Source of the DNA: Haemaphysalis longicornis
Taxonomy: Eukaryota; Arthropoda; Arachnida; Ixodida; Ixodidae
Length of the DNA stretch: 64,000 nt
Direction: 5' to 3'
NCBI GenBank assembly: GCA_013339765.2
Contig: CM023452.1
Location: 163,369,581 to 163,433,580, forward strand
A model generated the notes under the pieces. That model was not told where the DNA came from and did not search any database. It worked only from the letters and a program-made list of their open reading frames with translations. Numbering within the stretch: the stretch's first letter is position 1; the number at the start of each line of letters is the position of its first letter. Below are positions 47,600 through 57,825 of the stretch, piece after piece. A program made the position numbers and the translations under genes.

Positions 47600-48890
47600 A
47601 ATCCGATTTGATCCGTGAGTTGCAGCTTCATTTAGGGAATAATCAAAGCGCAATTCACGGCTCAAATCGAATGACGGTCGGGGCGCAAATCGGATGTCAC
47701 TCGGGGCGCAACTTGTATGTCATTTCGAGTCCCCGTACTCCGCACCCTCGCCATCATCCACGGAGTGAAGATGCTGCCATTTTTTACCTGCAGATGAGGT
47801 AATTAATTGTTTTTTAGTAAAAGCCCCTCAGATGCCGTAATATTCTCTAATGAAATAATCGAAATCAATACCGAATGGAAGAGCAATAAAAATATAGCCA
47901 GTTGACGGAAAATTGTTTGCGAAACAGTGAGAATATTCGACCGATTTATTCCACTTAGTGCAACTTGGGCAATTCATCCTCCGCTTAGCTTATAGCTGCG
48001 AACGCACGAGCAAATTTCTGAGCTCTTATCTTTCTATTTCAAGTTTCCCTTTCAAGGTAGTCCCACACAATAAATTCGAGCATATTCTTCGCGCCGCAAT
48101 TTAGCAATCTAAGAAAGCAGGCACCTTTGAATGTGGAAGAAGGGTTTTTGCATAGTAAAGAATTACCTCACGTGGGCAGCAAGTTTCTTTCCAGTGAAGG
48201 AAATTCTTCCGCAGTGGCCACTCTCTGTGAACTTAATGCGCGAACACAACCAAAAGTTCCAGTTCATAGAGCTCACTGGCAAAAAGCGTTAGCGCACTCG
48301 CCGACCTCGGTGACTGACGGCGTCATCGGTCGCTGGCGGACTCTGACAGGCAGCCACAGCTCGTTTAAATAAATAACGCTATTGTTAGTTTCGTGATTAC
48401 GCACTGAAAAGGCGCTTGGCACGAGCATAAAACCTGAATTAGCATCACCGTGGACTGGGGAATCCACACCAAAAAAGAATACGTTCATGACGTCATTTCT
48501 CTTTTCGTGTACCACGGATATATGGTAACAGCAAGCAGATGTGCAAATTAACGGGGCATAGAGACGACACAAAAGTTCTGGTATTCTTTTTACATCATAA
48601 TCAGATATGCCGTTGCGTAAATAAACCCGTATACGCATCGTTCAAAGTAACACCACTTAGCATTACGCTGCAGCAGGTTTTAAAGGGTTTTGCGGCTTAT
48701 GCCGCATCATTCGGGCTGAGCCAGCCGTGCCCGGAAGTGACGTCATCACAACAGCCATTTCATGCAACAAAGAAAAACGTTGTGGGGGCATAAGTCGAAC
48801 CCAGGAACAGGGAACGACAGGCAAAGTGGCTAAACCGCTACTCTATATGCTGATACGCAGCAAACAACGGCGTTCGAAGTACTTTGATTG
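47600..48890. other. Stretch with a short degenerate tandem repeat
   Basis: At 47640-47725 a unit of the type GGGGCGCAA(AT)CG-ATGTCA is repeated three times with changes. Near 48785-48840 a B-box-like GGGTTCGAC is present on the minus strand without a convincing cloverleaf. No gene is supported. Confidence 0.4.
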
Positions 48891-48902
48891 TGAACGAAGA
48901 GT

Positions 48903-49310
48903 GTGAAGAGGAGAAACAAAGCACTTAAAAAGATCGCGTGCGCCTCGTTGCCCCATAAAGCGTACCCAACAAAAAAATTGGCCGCGTATCTGCTTCCCTT
49001 TCGTTACAAATGTCGTCAAAAGACGATAGGTCTTTGTAGACAGTTGCCAAGGAAATGCCCCCCTTTGCTTTCCCGCTCACCTCTCATGCTGTTCCTGTAC
49101 CGTCGTGCTCATTCCAAAGTAAACACACTAAAGGTTTGCGCAAGGCGATTTGCAATGAATTTATCCGCGTTCCACTGCTACAGGCCGGGTTCCTCGATGC
49201 CAGCGCTGCAGTACGGCGGAGACGCGCGTGAATGGAGGCGGCCGAATAGAAGGTTTATAGAGCCGCGTGGCCGTGCTCCACGTGCGTTCCAAGCAGAACG
49301 TGGAACCTAG
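48903..49310 (+). other. Open frame shared with the second element copy
   Basis: This 135-codon frame contains TKKLAAYLLPF, LLSRSPLMLFLYRRAHSKV, LSAFHCYRPGSSMPALQYGG and RRFIEPRG. The frame on the minus strand at 55535-56080 contains TKKLAAYLLLS, SLSRSPLMLFLLRRAPPKV, FPAFHCSKPGVSMPTLPYGE and TFIEPR in the same order. No known domain is recognised. The shared order shows homologous DNA read in the same frame; whether the frame was ever translated is unknown. There is no ribosome-start evidence for either copy, and the track start here is not an obvious ATG in good context. Confidence 0.35.
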
Positions 49311-49720
49311 CTGGTGGAACCTTTCGTTGCTGTTGCCGCGTGATTTTTCATATGCCGCCAGGAGGCGGTGGTTTTCTGCAGTAGATGTAGAATATCATTT
49401 GCTGTCGAAAAATCAAGCATCCATGAATTTTTTAATAAAGGAACACTGTAAATATACCTTGTGTACTAATTTCCCGTCTTATATTTGCGTAATGTCTTGT
49501 TCTTGTTCAACAAAGTTGACAAGTATGAACCTATAAACCGGGCTCACACGTTTACATGTGGCTGTGAGTATATAAGTATATTGCGCAATATCAAATTTTA
49601 CTTTGGCCGGGAGGCTGAATCGAGTCACAGACAGACAGAGGGACAGACAGACATACAGACAGACCAAAATTTCTGGGTTTAAGTAGCCCAAGAAAGACTA
49701 TCGTCTTTAAAAACTTGACG
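48950..49720 (-). mobile_element. Truncated relative of the 54991-56159 TIR element
   Basis: This segment is an inverted, diverged copy of the element at 54991-56159. Shared landmarks, read on the minus strand, are TTTAAAGACGATAGTCTTTC TTGGGC, AAACCCAGAAA, a GTCT run, GTGACTCGATTCAGCC-CCGGCCAAAGTAAAA, a TATATAAGAC-type block, GGTTCCACGTTCTGCTTGGA ACGCACGTGG, GCCGTACTGCAGCGCTGGCATCGAGGA, and GTGAGCGGGAAAGC. The termini with AGAGTTTCATAC are not found, so both ends are lost. On the plus strand it holds an open frame (48903-49310) whose second half resembles the minus-strand frame 55535-56080 of the intact copy. Confidence 0.8.
49624..49662. repeat. Interrupted (GACA)n tract
   Basis: The inverted equivalent of the GTCT runs at 41125-41383 and 55156-55182. 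It lies next to the same GAATCGAGTCACAG boundary, so it is part of the dispersed repeat. Confidence 0.85.
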
Positions 49721-50097
49721 CAGCTTCGGACTAATGGCGCGAAGGCTGGGCAGGCCCCGCTTAGCTTATTCTGGGTTCGGCCAAGTTTATGCGTGGTTAT
49801 ACTTGGAGACTCGGGCAAGTGTTCTGCGTGGTGTCGTCGTTAGCCCCCCAGAGAGCAACGAACACTCGGTCATTAAAGTGTGTAAAATGTACGCGAGTTC
49901 GTAACTCCGGATCTTCACCAGCTCGCTGACGTTTCGCCACCTCTTCACCTGCGTGATATTTGGGATTGGTTAAGTGTAAGCGATCACGCCACGAACGCTG
50001 GGCAGAGTGCTCTCAAAGGTCGAGCGGTGCCGGCGTGCGCGATGACGTCATCGCTCGGCGAGTTTTTCTTGCGCACGTTCGCCGGCCCAACGCCAGC
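49721..50097. other. Unassigned stretch
   Basis: Holds an inverted GCG-rich motif around ATGACGTCAT (50041-50051) but no gene or clear element end. Confidence 0.35.
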
Positions 50098-50288
50098 TTA
50101 AAGGGCCCCTGAGATAGGGTTAATGGGGAGGCGGTCGGTGGTATCGCACGGCAACGGCTATTTATTGAACTAATCTATGACGTTCTTGTCCGACCTTGAT
50201 TTAAGCAATTTTTCACGAACTAAAAACACCAGAAAGCTAAAAAAACATATTTCATGTGTGGCTGCGTTGTTGCACAGTGGCAGATATT

Positions 50289-50810
50289 GTAGCGTAAGCT
50301 ACACTGGCCGAGGTTGAGCAGTTTCGCGTGGACCTTGCAGTGCCGTGCTGCGCAAGCGCGAGGAGCATTGGATTGGGTTAGATTGGATTGGATTGTATTA
50401 AATTGGATTCTGTTGAATTGGTTTGGAAATCTAATCCAATTGGAGTACGGGTGTAGAGAATTGGGTCTGCACATTCGCCGGTCTGCGCATTCCAGAGAAG
50501 TGACGTCATAGCCGCGGCAAACGCACTGGCCCCGGCGCGTGCCCTGCTATGCGCCTCCGTTGCGCAGTAGCCAAGTCTGACGCTGCGCCGGAGCCGCTTG
50601 ATAGCCGTTTCGCGTGGCTCCTGGAGAGCCGTGCTGCGCATGCGCGAGGATTAGTGACTGGACTGGACTGGACTGGACCGGACTGAACTGGATCGGATCG
50701 GATCGGATTGGACTGGACCAAACTGGACTGGATTGGATTGGATTGGATTGCTGAACCTTAGCTCACGCTGCGAATATCCTGGCATAGCAGAGCTAAGCCA
50801 CAGCTAATTT
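50289..50810 (+). repeat. GGATT-rich dispersed repeat, copy 1
   Basis: Starts GTAGCGTAAGCTACACTGGC and CGAGGTTGAGCAGTTTCGCG; ends CTGAACCTTAGCTCACGCTG, CGAATATCCTGGCATAGCAG and AGCTAAGCCA. The two ends are loosely inverted (GTAGCGTNAGCTA). Inside, a GTTTCGCGTGG---GCCGTGCTGCGCA-GCGCGAGGA unit occurs twice (50327-50365 and 50607-50652). Each occurrence is followed by a run of GGATT/GGACT pentamers (50367-50435 and 50655-50750). Copies 2 and 3 are at 57058-57550 and 58117-58610. Confidence 0.85.
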
Positions 50811-51199
50811 TGGGGGGTTTAAACCGGGCTGTAGAGCAATTACACGAACGAAGCGCACCTGTTCTTGGCGGAGGGGTACAGTGAGCGCCGGAGAAAGGAC
50901 TCGCGCGGCGCGAGCGATCAGCGCTCCGTTTCGGGCGCAAGAGTTTCATCGGCTTCATTTCTGGTGCCTTGACCGCTGTACCCGAAACGATTCTTTGCAC
51001 TCTCCTTTGTGATACCCTGTTTCGAGCGTAGCATCAACGCTGTTTCTGTTGTAAGGTAAAGAGCATGCGCAGCAAGCACTTGCGGCAACTACTAATCCTG
51101 CCACCGTGCCACGGAGCTTCACGTCGTTGCTTCTCATCAAGTCCTGATGGTAGGAAAATGTGGTTGGATGCGCTCGGCCTTTTGAGCGAACCGTGTTGC

Positions 51200-53150
51200 C
51201 TAGTGCCCTCTGCGCACTTAACCGTTTACCGTGTTACCGGATACAGTTTCCGTTTTCCGCTGAAAATTAAAGGACATGTTCCAGCACTCCGTTTGCGGTT
51301 TCCGTATTCCGGGTTACCGGGTACCGTAATGCAAGTAGCGACATCGGGCGAATTAGCCTCAAACCAAATGACACGAAAGTTTGTTGCCCAGAACTGTGCG
51401 CTTACGCTTAAATTTAAATAGCTCGAATCGTGGAAGGTTTGATTCTCACAATACAATAATGTTCTTTTAAAATAGGCGTAGGCGTCTCGCGTAGAGTTTT
51501 AACAAAAAGAAAACGTGGTATTGATGCCGCCAGCTATAGTGGGAACAATTAACACCAAATAACGCGTTAATCAGAATTCACGCCTACGCTATATATTTCG
51601 GCATAAAATAAGTGAAATATGTTTTAATAATTACGCAGTAACATATATTACCCTGCCCAGCCCGATTTTCAAGGCGGAAGAGAGCTTTGCGAGTTCATAA
51701 ACGCGTTCGAACCGTTTGCGACGGGCGACGCCGAGTCAGAGTAGGGGCAGAGATTTTGCTCGCCCATCCGAAAAGAATTGTCTTTGGTCGTACTCCTGAG
51801 CTTCATTTAGCAAGAATAACGTATTAAGCAACATGAAATAAGAAAACTTTTATCGGCTGTACCAAGTATAAAGAGTGCCGCGCAGTGCATTTGCTGTAAT
51901 CCAGACGGGGCGCAGGGGTCTATGTGGCCACGGTAAAGGAGTAACCACGACGGCGACAAGCTTCGAGAAAAACGTCGCCTTGAAGAACTCAACGGGCACA
52001 ACAAAAAGGTAGCGTGGGAGGACAGCGAGCGAAGCGAAAAAAATTAACACACTGTCGCCAATGCCTTCGTTATCGTCGTTGACGTCGTTGTCGCTCGCTT
52101 GTGGGCTGCTTCTGGTCGGCAAAAAGCGAGCGACGGCGACGGCCCGTCGCTGACGGCCGTCGCTGTCATCGCCCCCAGCGACTTGTGTAAACATTTTTTC
52201 GCTCTTCACCTTCGCTGCATGTAGTCACCCTTTTAACCCTGTGCCGGTAAGTTACCGTCCACTGTAACTCTCGCGCATGCACACTAGAGAGTTTTAGCAT
52301 AGCGTTACCGTGTTTCCATTACCGTTTACCGTGTTTGCGGGAGTCGACTGAGCAAGCGCGAGAGTTACTGCGAACGGTAACTTCCTGGCACAGGCTTTAC
52401 CGTCGCCAGCGAGCTTCCTGACAAGACAAAGTGTGCCCTCGCGTATTGATTACAGCAAATGCAGTGCGCTCGGCGCTTTATGCTTGGTACACCCGATAAA
52501 AGTAATCTTACTTGATGCTGTTTATTACGGTTTTCTTGTTAAATAATGCTCAGGAGAACGACAAACAACCATTTTTTCTCAGATGGGAGAGCAAAATGGC
52601 CGTTCCTACTCGTGCTAAGCCTTGCCCACCTCAAATAGTTCAGATACGTTTCTGAGCTCGCAAAGTGCTTTTGGGCCTCCAAAATTGTGCCGGGCAAGGT
52701 AGTGTAGGTTATTGAGTAATTACTACAACATATTGTACTCATTTCTTGCCTAAATATTTAGCTCGAGGGCAAATGCTATTTTACCTTGATTCTCACTCTA
52801 CTCAGTTGATGGCGCCACCAACACGTTTTCTTTTTAAAGCTCTACAGGTGATGGCTACAGTATTCTCAAAACAACTACAGTTAGTGTGAATGCTTCACCC
52901 GAAAAGGGAAATATTCAAGTTACTTTAAACGAATGCAAATTGATTTGAGGAACAAAATTACGCGTGATTTGCTTTGAGACTAATTCATCAGATGTCGCTA
53001 CCTGCGCCAAGGCGGCCGGAATACGCAAACCGCAAACGGCGCGCTAAAATGTGCCCTACCGTTTTCAGCGGTAAACGGAAACTCCGGCTTCCGGTAACAC
53101 GGTAAACGGTAACGCAAACACGAAATACGCAGTACTTCCTGCTCAAAGTC
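51200..53150. repeat. 1.95-kb foldback: long imperfect inverted repeat
   Basis: Almost the whole segment is self-complementary around a centre near 52170-52300. Matched landmarks include ACCGTTTACCGTGTTACCGG (51219 on) with its complement at 53086-53106, and GTAGCGACATC--GAATTAG--TCAAA (51336-51364) with its complement at 52975-53002. Further pairs are ACATATATTACCCTGCCC (51640s) with a block at 52690-52720, TTTTGCTCGCCCATC with 52583-52600, and GCGCAGTGCATTTGCTGTAATC (51880-51901, split by mismatches) with 52449-52470. A smaller hairpin, CCTGTGCCGGTAAGTTACCG to its complement, spans 52234-52394. Confidence 0.85.
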
Positions 53151-53522
53151 CGTAAGGATCGGGAAGATAGCACACACAAAAAAATAACGTCATCGTCCCG
53201 TGTGTGACCTACTTGCCATGGTAACCATGGTAACGGCGACGCCTCAAACACATGCGGGCTGGAGCGTCGCCGACAAAAATCGCGGACATATAGGCTAATT
53301 CAAGCGAGCCACCATGAAATGCGTGCTTCGCCTCGGACGAGGTCGGAGTATACGTCATCGCAAGTCGCCGAGGCAAGAAATAGTCCGGTCTTGTCGGAGT
53401 AGTATCTTTTGTTAGCGTGAGCGAATATGCCTTCAATTTCTTGGACTTACCTCTACAAGAGCTACAGATAGATTTCTAACACAAACAAAACCGCTTTGAA
53501 ATTCATCTCAGGGGCCTTTTAA

Positions 53523-54190
53523 ACAGCCTCTCTATTAAAACAAAGGGAAGGCGTGCACCTCTAATTTGAACTTTAGATACAGAAACATGTGGTTCATCAG
53601 GTGGTTGGGCGCTGCCTCGCGGGAGATCGCTTGTAAGGAGTTGCGTCACTGTCGGCGCTATGGACACTTTATCGTCCCAAGTTCTATCGCTCACACGCTT
53701 TCACGTTGTCAGCTCATAAGAGCGCGTTTGAAGGCCCTCTGCAGCTTTTTTATTGCCCGCATCCCTTCCCTGCACTCGGCCATTTTTTGGACAGGCTGCC
53801 CGAGCACAACGGGAACGTTCCGACCATCGCAAGCGTACATCTTGTAATCCACTGTTACCGGTTCAATTCCGTGCCTTTTTTTTTTTTTTTTTGGAACAGC
53901 GTGCATTGTTATGGCGCAGCAAAGAAGCAGTCCAAATAGGGAACCATACCAGCGCTTCACTATTATTTTCACGTCCTTTTCGCAGAAGAACTGGATCTGT
54001 GTCGGCTCGACGATGATACAAGGAGTGTATGGCTGGTCGATTCGTAGGACACCTTTCTCGTTTTCTGTCGCCCTTGGATTGTTTCGTGATCGCAGTGACC
54101 ATATCGGTCCAAAAGGGTCATGGTTTGGGCCTGTTGGTGATGCATAATGGAAACTGAAAGCGCAAATTAGACACGGACAAAGAAAGAGGA
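53523..54190. other. Unassigned stretch with mirrored open frames
   Basis: A 220-codon minus-strand frame (53709-54371) and an ATG-started plus-strand frame (53911-54147) overlap; neither shows a domain I know, and the minus frame runs into a LINE tail. A T15 run lies at 53877-53892 just after a B-box-like GGTTCAATTCC (53859-53869). Confidence 0.35.
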
Positions 54191-54194
54191 CAAC

Positions 54195-54530
54195 AGGAGT
54201 TGTATTGAGAGTTGTATTTGGGGCGCCGGGGCAGTACGGGCACTTTGGGGGGTATGCGGAAGGGGAAATCCAATGGACGAAGGTGTGGTTGTGGTAAGTC
54301 TCTGTCTGGAGTCCTCGCCGAATTTGTGCAAGGGGGGATACACCTAGGGAGGTATACCTAGTCGACCACACCTAGCGGGACGGTAGGGCTCTGCGGGAAG
54401 CTCGGTAGTGATGTAGGATGTGAGAGTAGTTTTGGGAAAGGAGGTGCAGGACCGGAGGGCTGCAAAGTGGCTCGTCATCTTCCCTTTCTGGGAATGCCCA
54501 GCGGGTAACCTCGCTGGTCGGCTGTTGCCG
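54195..54530 (-). pseudogene. I-like LINE tail, second copy
   Basis: Minus-strand translation gives LPAGHSQKGKMTSHFAALRS then CTSFPKTTLTSYITTELPAE, a shift, and LAQIRRGLQTETYHNHTFVH WISPSAYPPKCPYCPGAPNT. This parallels the fragment at 955-1822 (LPTGHSQEGKKANRLAALRS, IRRGLQTETYPNHTFLHWIS, PPKCLYCPDTPNT). The upstream RNase H block is missing, so this is a shorter piece of the same family in opposite orientation. Confidence 0.7.
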
Positions 54531-54990
54531 CTCGCGAGAAACTGAAACGAATTTTTTTTTTTTCGTGTCCACGCGACGCGTACACTGAAGGACATCGACC
54601 ACCACTGGAGAAATAGCTATATACAGCTTTGCTCTAAAAAGCAGTCGTTGAGAGCGCTTTTTCTTATCAGTCTTCGTGCATTGTACGTCCCCGTCGGAAG
54701 TTTGAGCTTCACAATAATAGTATCGTTGGGTTAATGGCTGCGGGTTGCGATATTCCGTTCCAAGGTAGGTACAAGCCCGGCACATGCAGTGCGATGTAAC
54801 GTGGGGATACGCCGCCTCGCACCTACGAAGCGACCTAAATGATACAAAACCACTTCTAGTTACGAAAAGAACGTGCAGAATTGAGCTAAAGTCACACAAT
54901 AAATAAATCCCGAATCTTGGGGAGAAAAGGGCACTGCTGGGGCTCGAACCCGGTGAGTTTGTTCCAAAATCCATGATCTACCCCTAGCAT

Positions 54991-56159
54991 AGAGTTTCAT
55001 ACTAATATATACTAGAGGGAAATCTGGCGCTGAATTCGCGGGCCGCCGTGGGCGGCGCCATTGCAGCTAGCGACGTTGCTCGCCTCCTTGGCTTGGTTAG
55101 ACACATGGCTTCTTTTAAAGACGATAGTCTTTCTTGGGCCACATAAACCCAGAAAGTCTGTCTGTCTGTCTGTCTGTCTGTGACTCGATTCAGCCACCCG
55201 GCCAAAGTAAAACAATGCCTGCGCAATAGTCTTATATTAAATGTGCCCATCTAAGTCCGGTGTAATGTTCATACTTGTCAATATTGTTGAAGAACAACAA
55301 GATATTACGCATATATAAGACAACAAATTAATACAGAAGTGATATTTGCAGCGTTCCTTTATAAAAAATCGCACATGTTTGATTTTGGCGAGATTAAATA
55401 CTTCATCAACTGAAGAAAAAAATTCACTCCGCCGTCGCCTGCTGTCGCCCGCGTCATATAGCTTATGGCGGCATTTGAAGAAATCAAGTGGCAAGAGTTA
55501 CGAAAGGTTCCACTAGATAGGTTCCACGTTCTGCTTAGAACGCACGTGGACTAGGGAAACGCGGTTCTATAAACGTTGAAGTAGGGCGCCTCGATTCACA
55601 CGCGTCTTCGCCGTACGGCAGCGTTGGCATCGAGACACCCGGTTTGGAGCAGTGGAACGCGGGAAATTTAAAATCATTTAAGCAAACCTTTGGCGTCTTT
55701 ACCTTGGGAGGAGCGCGACGCAACAGGAACAACATGAGAGGTGAGCGGGAAAGCGAAGGGAGGCATTTACTTGGCAAAAGTCGATAAAGACTATCGTCTT
55801 TTAACGACATTTGCAACGAAAGGAGCAGATACGCAGCCAATTTTTTCGTCTTGAAGCCAAAATCAATAAAAACGGGTAACATTGTTTTTTGTTCATCTTG
55901 CATGAAGCATCTAAATAATACTTGACAGATCCATGTTTCTGTAGCTTTAATTTTATAATAACAAAGCAAATTTGATTCATCTTCAGCAGTAATATTGTAG
56001 CATCCTCGCAGCCAGAGGCAACTCTTCAGCCTGTTCGTGAGCCATGCCAAGGACAAGTGGAACGTGCCTGTCCGGTGCATGGCGGAACGCTCGCTGAAGT
56101 GCGGCTCCCCTAGACAGTGGCGCCAGATTTCCCTCTAGTGTATATAAGTATGAAACTCT
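54991..56159. mobile_element. 1.17-kb element with ~40-bp terminal inverted repeats
   Basis: The left terminus AGAGTTTCATACTAATATAT-ACTAGAGGGAAATCTGGCGC (54991-55030) is matched by the inverted right terminus AGAGTTTCATACTTATATAC-ACTAGAGGGAAATCTGGCGC (56120-56159), with only two to three mismatches. The interior carries a GTCT microsatellite (55156-55182), a CGATTCAGCCACCCGGCCAA block and the minus-strand frame 55535-56080. A clear target duplication is not evident. The inverted relative at 48950-49720 has lost its ends. This is a non-autonomous DNA element of unknown superfamily. Confidence 0.85.
55535..56080 (-). other. Open frame inside TIR element
   Basis: This minus-strand frame of 181 codons shares ordered blocks with the frame at 48903-49310 (KKLAAYLL, SRSPLMLFL-RRA--KV-T-KVC, AFHC--PG-SMP-L-YG-DA-E-RRP---FIEPR). 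No domain is recognised, and its N-terminal half (MHRTGTFHLSLAWLTNRLKS) lies next to the right terminus. The upstream minus frame 55983-56558 crosses the terminus and is not part of the element. Confidence 0.35.
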
Positions 56160-56845
56160 CTGACCCCTGGGATACTGAGGCACAACGGCGGAACTTTTTT
56201 TAGCAATTGCATGAAAGAGTAGAAAGAGTGTTGCAAGTGAAACAGGAGATGGTGCGGGTGTGCACAGGAAATGCCGGGCTGTATCCGCAAGGAAACGGAA
56301 TGTCGCCCGCCGGTTCCCATAAACTGCGCAGTCAAATACCGAGGGAAGTTCTAGAGCAGCCGTTGGCCTCCTTACCCCGTAGCCCATCGGACGCGTATAG
56401 CAGCAGCTGAGTAACAACGAGCGCACACGTCCGGTGCACATGCGCCGGTTGTTGGAAATTTTACGGGTAAAACGAACCCTTAATGGGTTACACACGGACA
56501 GAACAACGGCGTAAACTCCCGAACCGCAGCAGCAGAGGAAATGCCGCAGCGCTGACACATCACAGCCAGCTACATGTAGTACGAACTCGTCTATTCCGTT
56601 TTGGCCGACACCCCTTCGCGGTTGTTCAGATTCAAATGTGATACTTCGCTGCGCGTGTAGAACCCATGATTTGATGGATGACGTCCGGCTACATATTCAT
56701 CTTTGTAACACGTCGGCGACCTGTCTTGGTTTGCAGAAACGAATGTAACTCTACAGGTGTTGTGGCCTACGTGTTGTAAAAAGTTTGTCTTCCTTTTCAC
56801 ACCAAGGCTTAGTATAAGCGAACCGCCGGAGGAGAAGCTCTCCTG
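56160..56845. other. Unassigned stretch with part of a direct repeat
   Basis: The segment 56537-56589 (GAAATGCCGCAGCGCTGACA and ATCACAGCCAG) recurs at 56979-57033 (GAAATACCGCAATGCTGATT, AATCACAGCCAGG), both followed by a GTACG and ACTCG. No gene is supported. Confidence 0.4.
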
Positions 56846-56893
56846 TTTTTTTTTTTTTTTTTTTTTTTTGTTGTTGTTGTTGTTGTTGTTGTT
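56846..56893. repeat. T24 run plus (GTT)n
   Basis: A homopolymer of about 24 T leads into eight GTT units and then TTTTAATAAAG. On the minus strand this reads as an A-rich tail following CTTTATTAAAA, so it may be the 3' tail of a minus-strand retroposed sequence starting upstream at about 57030. Confidence 0.85.
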
Positions 56894-57057
56894 TTAATAA
56901 AGAAGTTTATTCTCTCTCTCTCCTGAACATAGCAGGGGCAAGATGGAACTGTGGAAATGACAAACATTAGCACTGGGGAAATACCGCAATGCTGATTAAT
57001 CACAGCCAGGCTGTCGTACGCAAACAAACTCGAGTCTGTTTTTGTTTTTGTTTTTTT

Positions 57058-57550
57058 GTAGCGTCAGCTACAACTGGCTGAGGGTTGAGCAGTTTCGCGT
57101 GACTCCTGGAGAGCCAGTGCTGCGCTATGCGCTAGGAGCAGTGACGGTCACACGGCGCACAGAACGTTGCTCGCTAGCCCGGCGTCTGATCACAATCCCA
57201 CGCGCCCAGCGTCTTCGCCGACCTCCGTTCCTGCACGTGGCGGCCCGGTTCACTTGATGATCATGCGAGAGGTTGCCGGGTGTGGAACCAATGGCTCGTG
57301 CGTCGCAGCAACACCGGCGTGCGCCTGTGGAACCAGCTTAGCTCTGGGGCGATTGGTGACACTGCGCCGGAGCCACTTGATAAATATACATGTCACATAA
57401 TGCGTATACCGTGTATGTGTCATTCAAGCAGCCGTAAGCATGATAATCAAGCTAATCCTAGACAACCAGGAAAGCTAAGAATAACCAGCTGAACCTTAGC
57501 TCACGCTACGTATATCCTGGCGTAGCCGAGCTAAGCCCACTGCTAATTTT
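57058..57550 (+). repeat. GGATT-type dispersed repeat, copy 2 (without pentamer run)
   Basis: Begins GTAGCGTCAGCTACAACTGG and CTGAGGGTTGAGCAGTTTCG; ends CTGAACCTTAGCTCACGCTA, CGTATATCCTGGCGTAGCCG, AGCTAAGCCCAC. The interior differs from copy 1: no pentamer array, instead a segment with AAGCATGATAATCAAGCTAA and CCTAGACAACCAGGAAAGCT that is shared, inverted, with copy 3. Confidence 0.8.
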
Positions 57551-57825
57551 TCAGTCTCATTTTCGAGCTGTTTTCGAGTATGTTCAGTTTCTACCAACTA
57601 GCCCAAAGTAGTACTTCAGTACGAAGCTCTGCCACCGCCATGACATGAAATGTGAGCAGTGGAACACGTGACCAAAGGGGCAGTTCGCGCACGTCAACCG
57701 AGATTCACACGCTCCTTCGGCTTGCGATAACCATCTGTTTTGCTTTGACGACCTTTTGCCCCCTTTGTTACTGAAGCACCACATACATTCTGGGTTATTT
57801 TACATTCCGGGGCGGCCGAAGTGGT

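Larger units (their letters stand above)
50098..53522. mobile_element. TTAA-flanked composite element, 3.4 kb
   Basis: The left boundary TTAA (50098-50101) is followed by AGGGCCCCTGAGATAGGG. The right boundary, reverse complemented, is TTAA (53519-53522) followed by AAGGCCCCTGAGATGAATT. The inverted ends and TTAA at both sides fit a TTAA-targeting DNA element (piggyBac-like target choice), as at 57826-58777 and probably 24023-25205. It contains a GGATT-rich repeat (50289-50810) and a 1.95-kb foldback (51200-53150). No transposase is seen. That the two ends belong to one insertion is inferred from their match. Confidence 0.5.

Noticed and set aside
53770..53892. Possible tRNA-like sequence ending GGTTCAATTCC and a T15 run
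   Set aside because: The T stem does not pair well and no consistent acceptor stem is found. At most an old tRNA-derived relic.
53709..54371. 220-codon minus-strand open frame, the longest in the window
   Set aside because: It runs from unassigned DNA into an I-like LINE tail, and the plus strand is open over much of the same stretch. No domain or start context supports it as a gene.
54930..54985. tRNA-like B box on the minus strand (GGGTTCGAGCCCC)
   Set aside because: No acceptable D arm or anticodon arm could be placed; only the B-box half remains.
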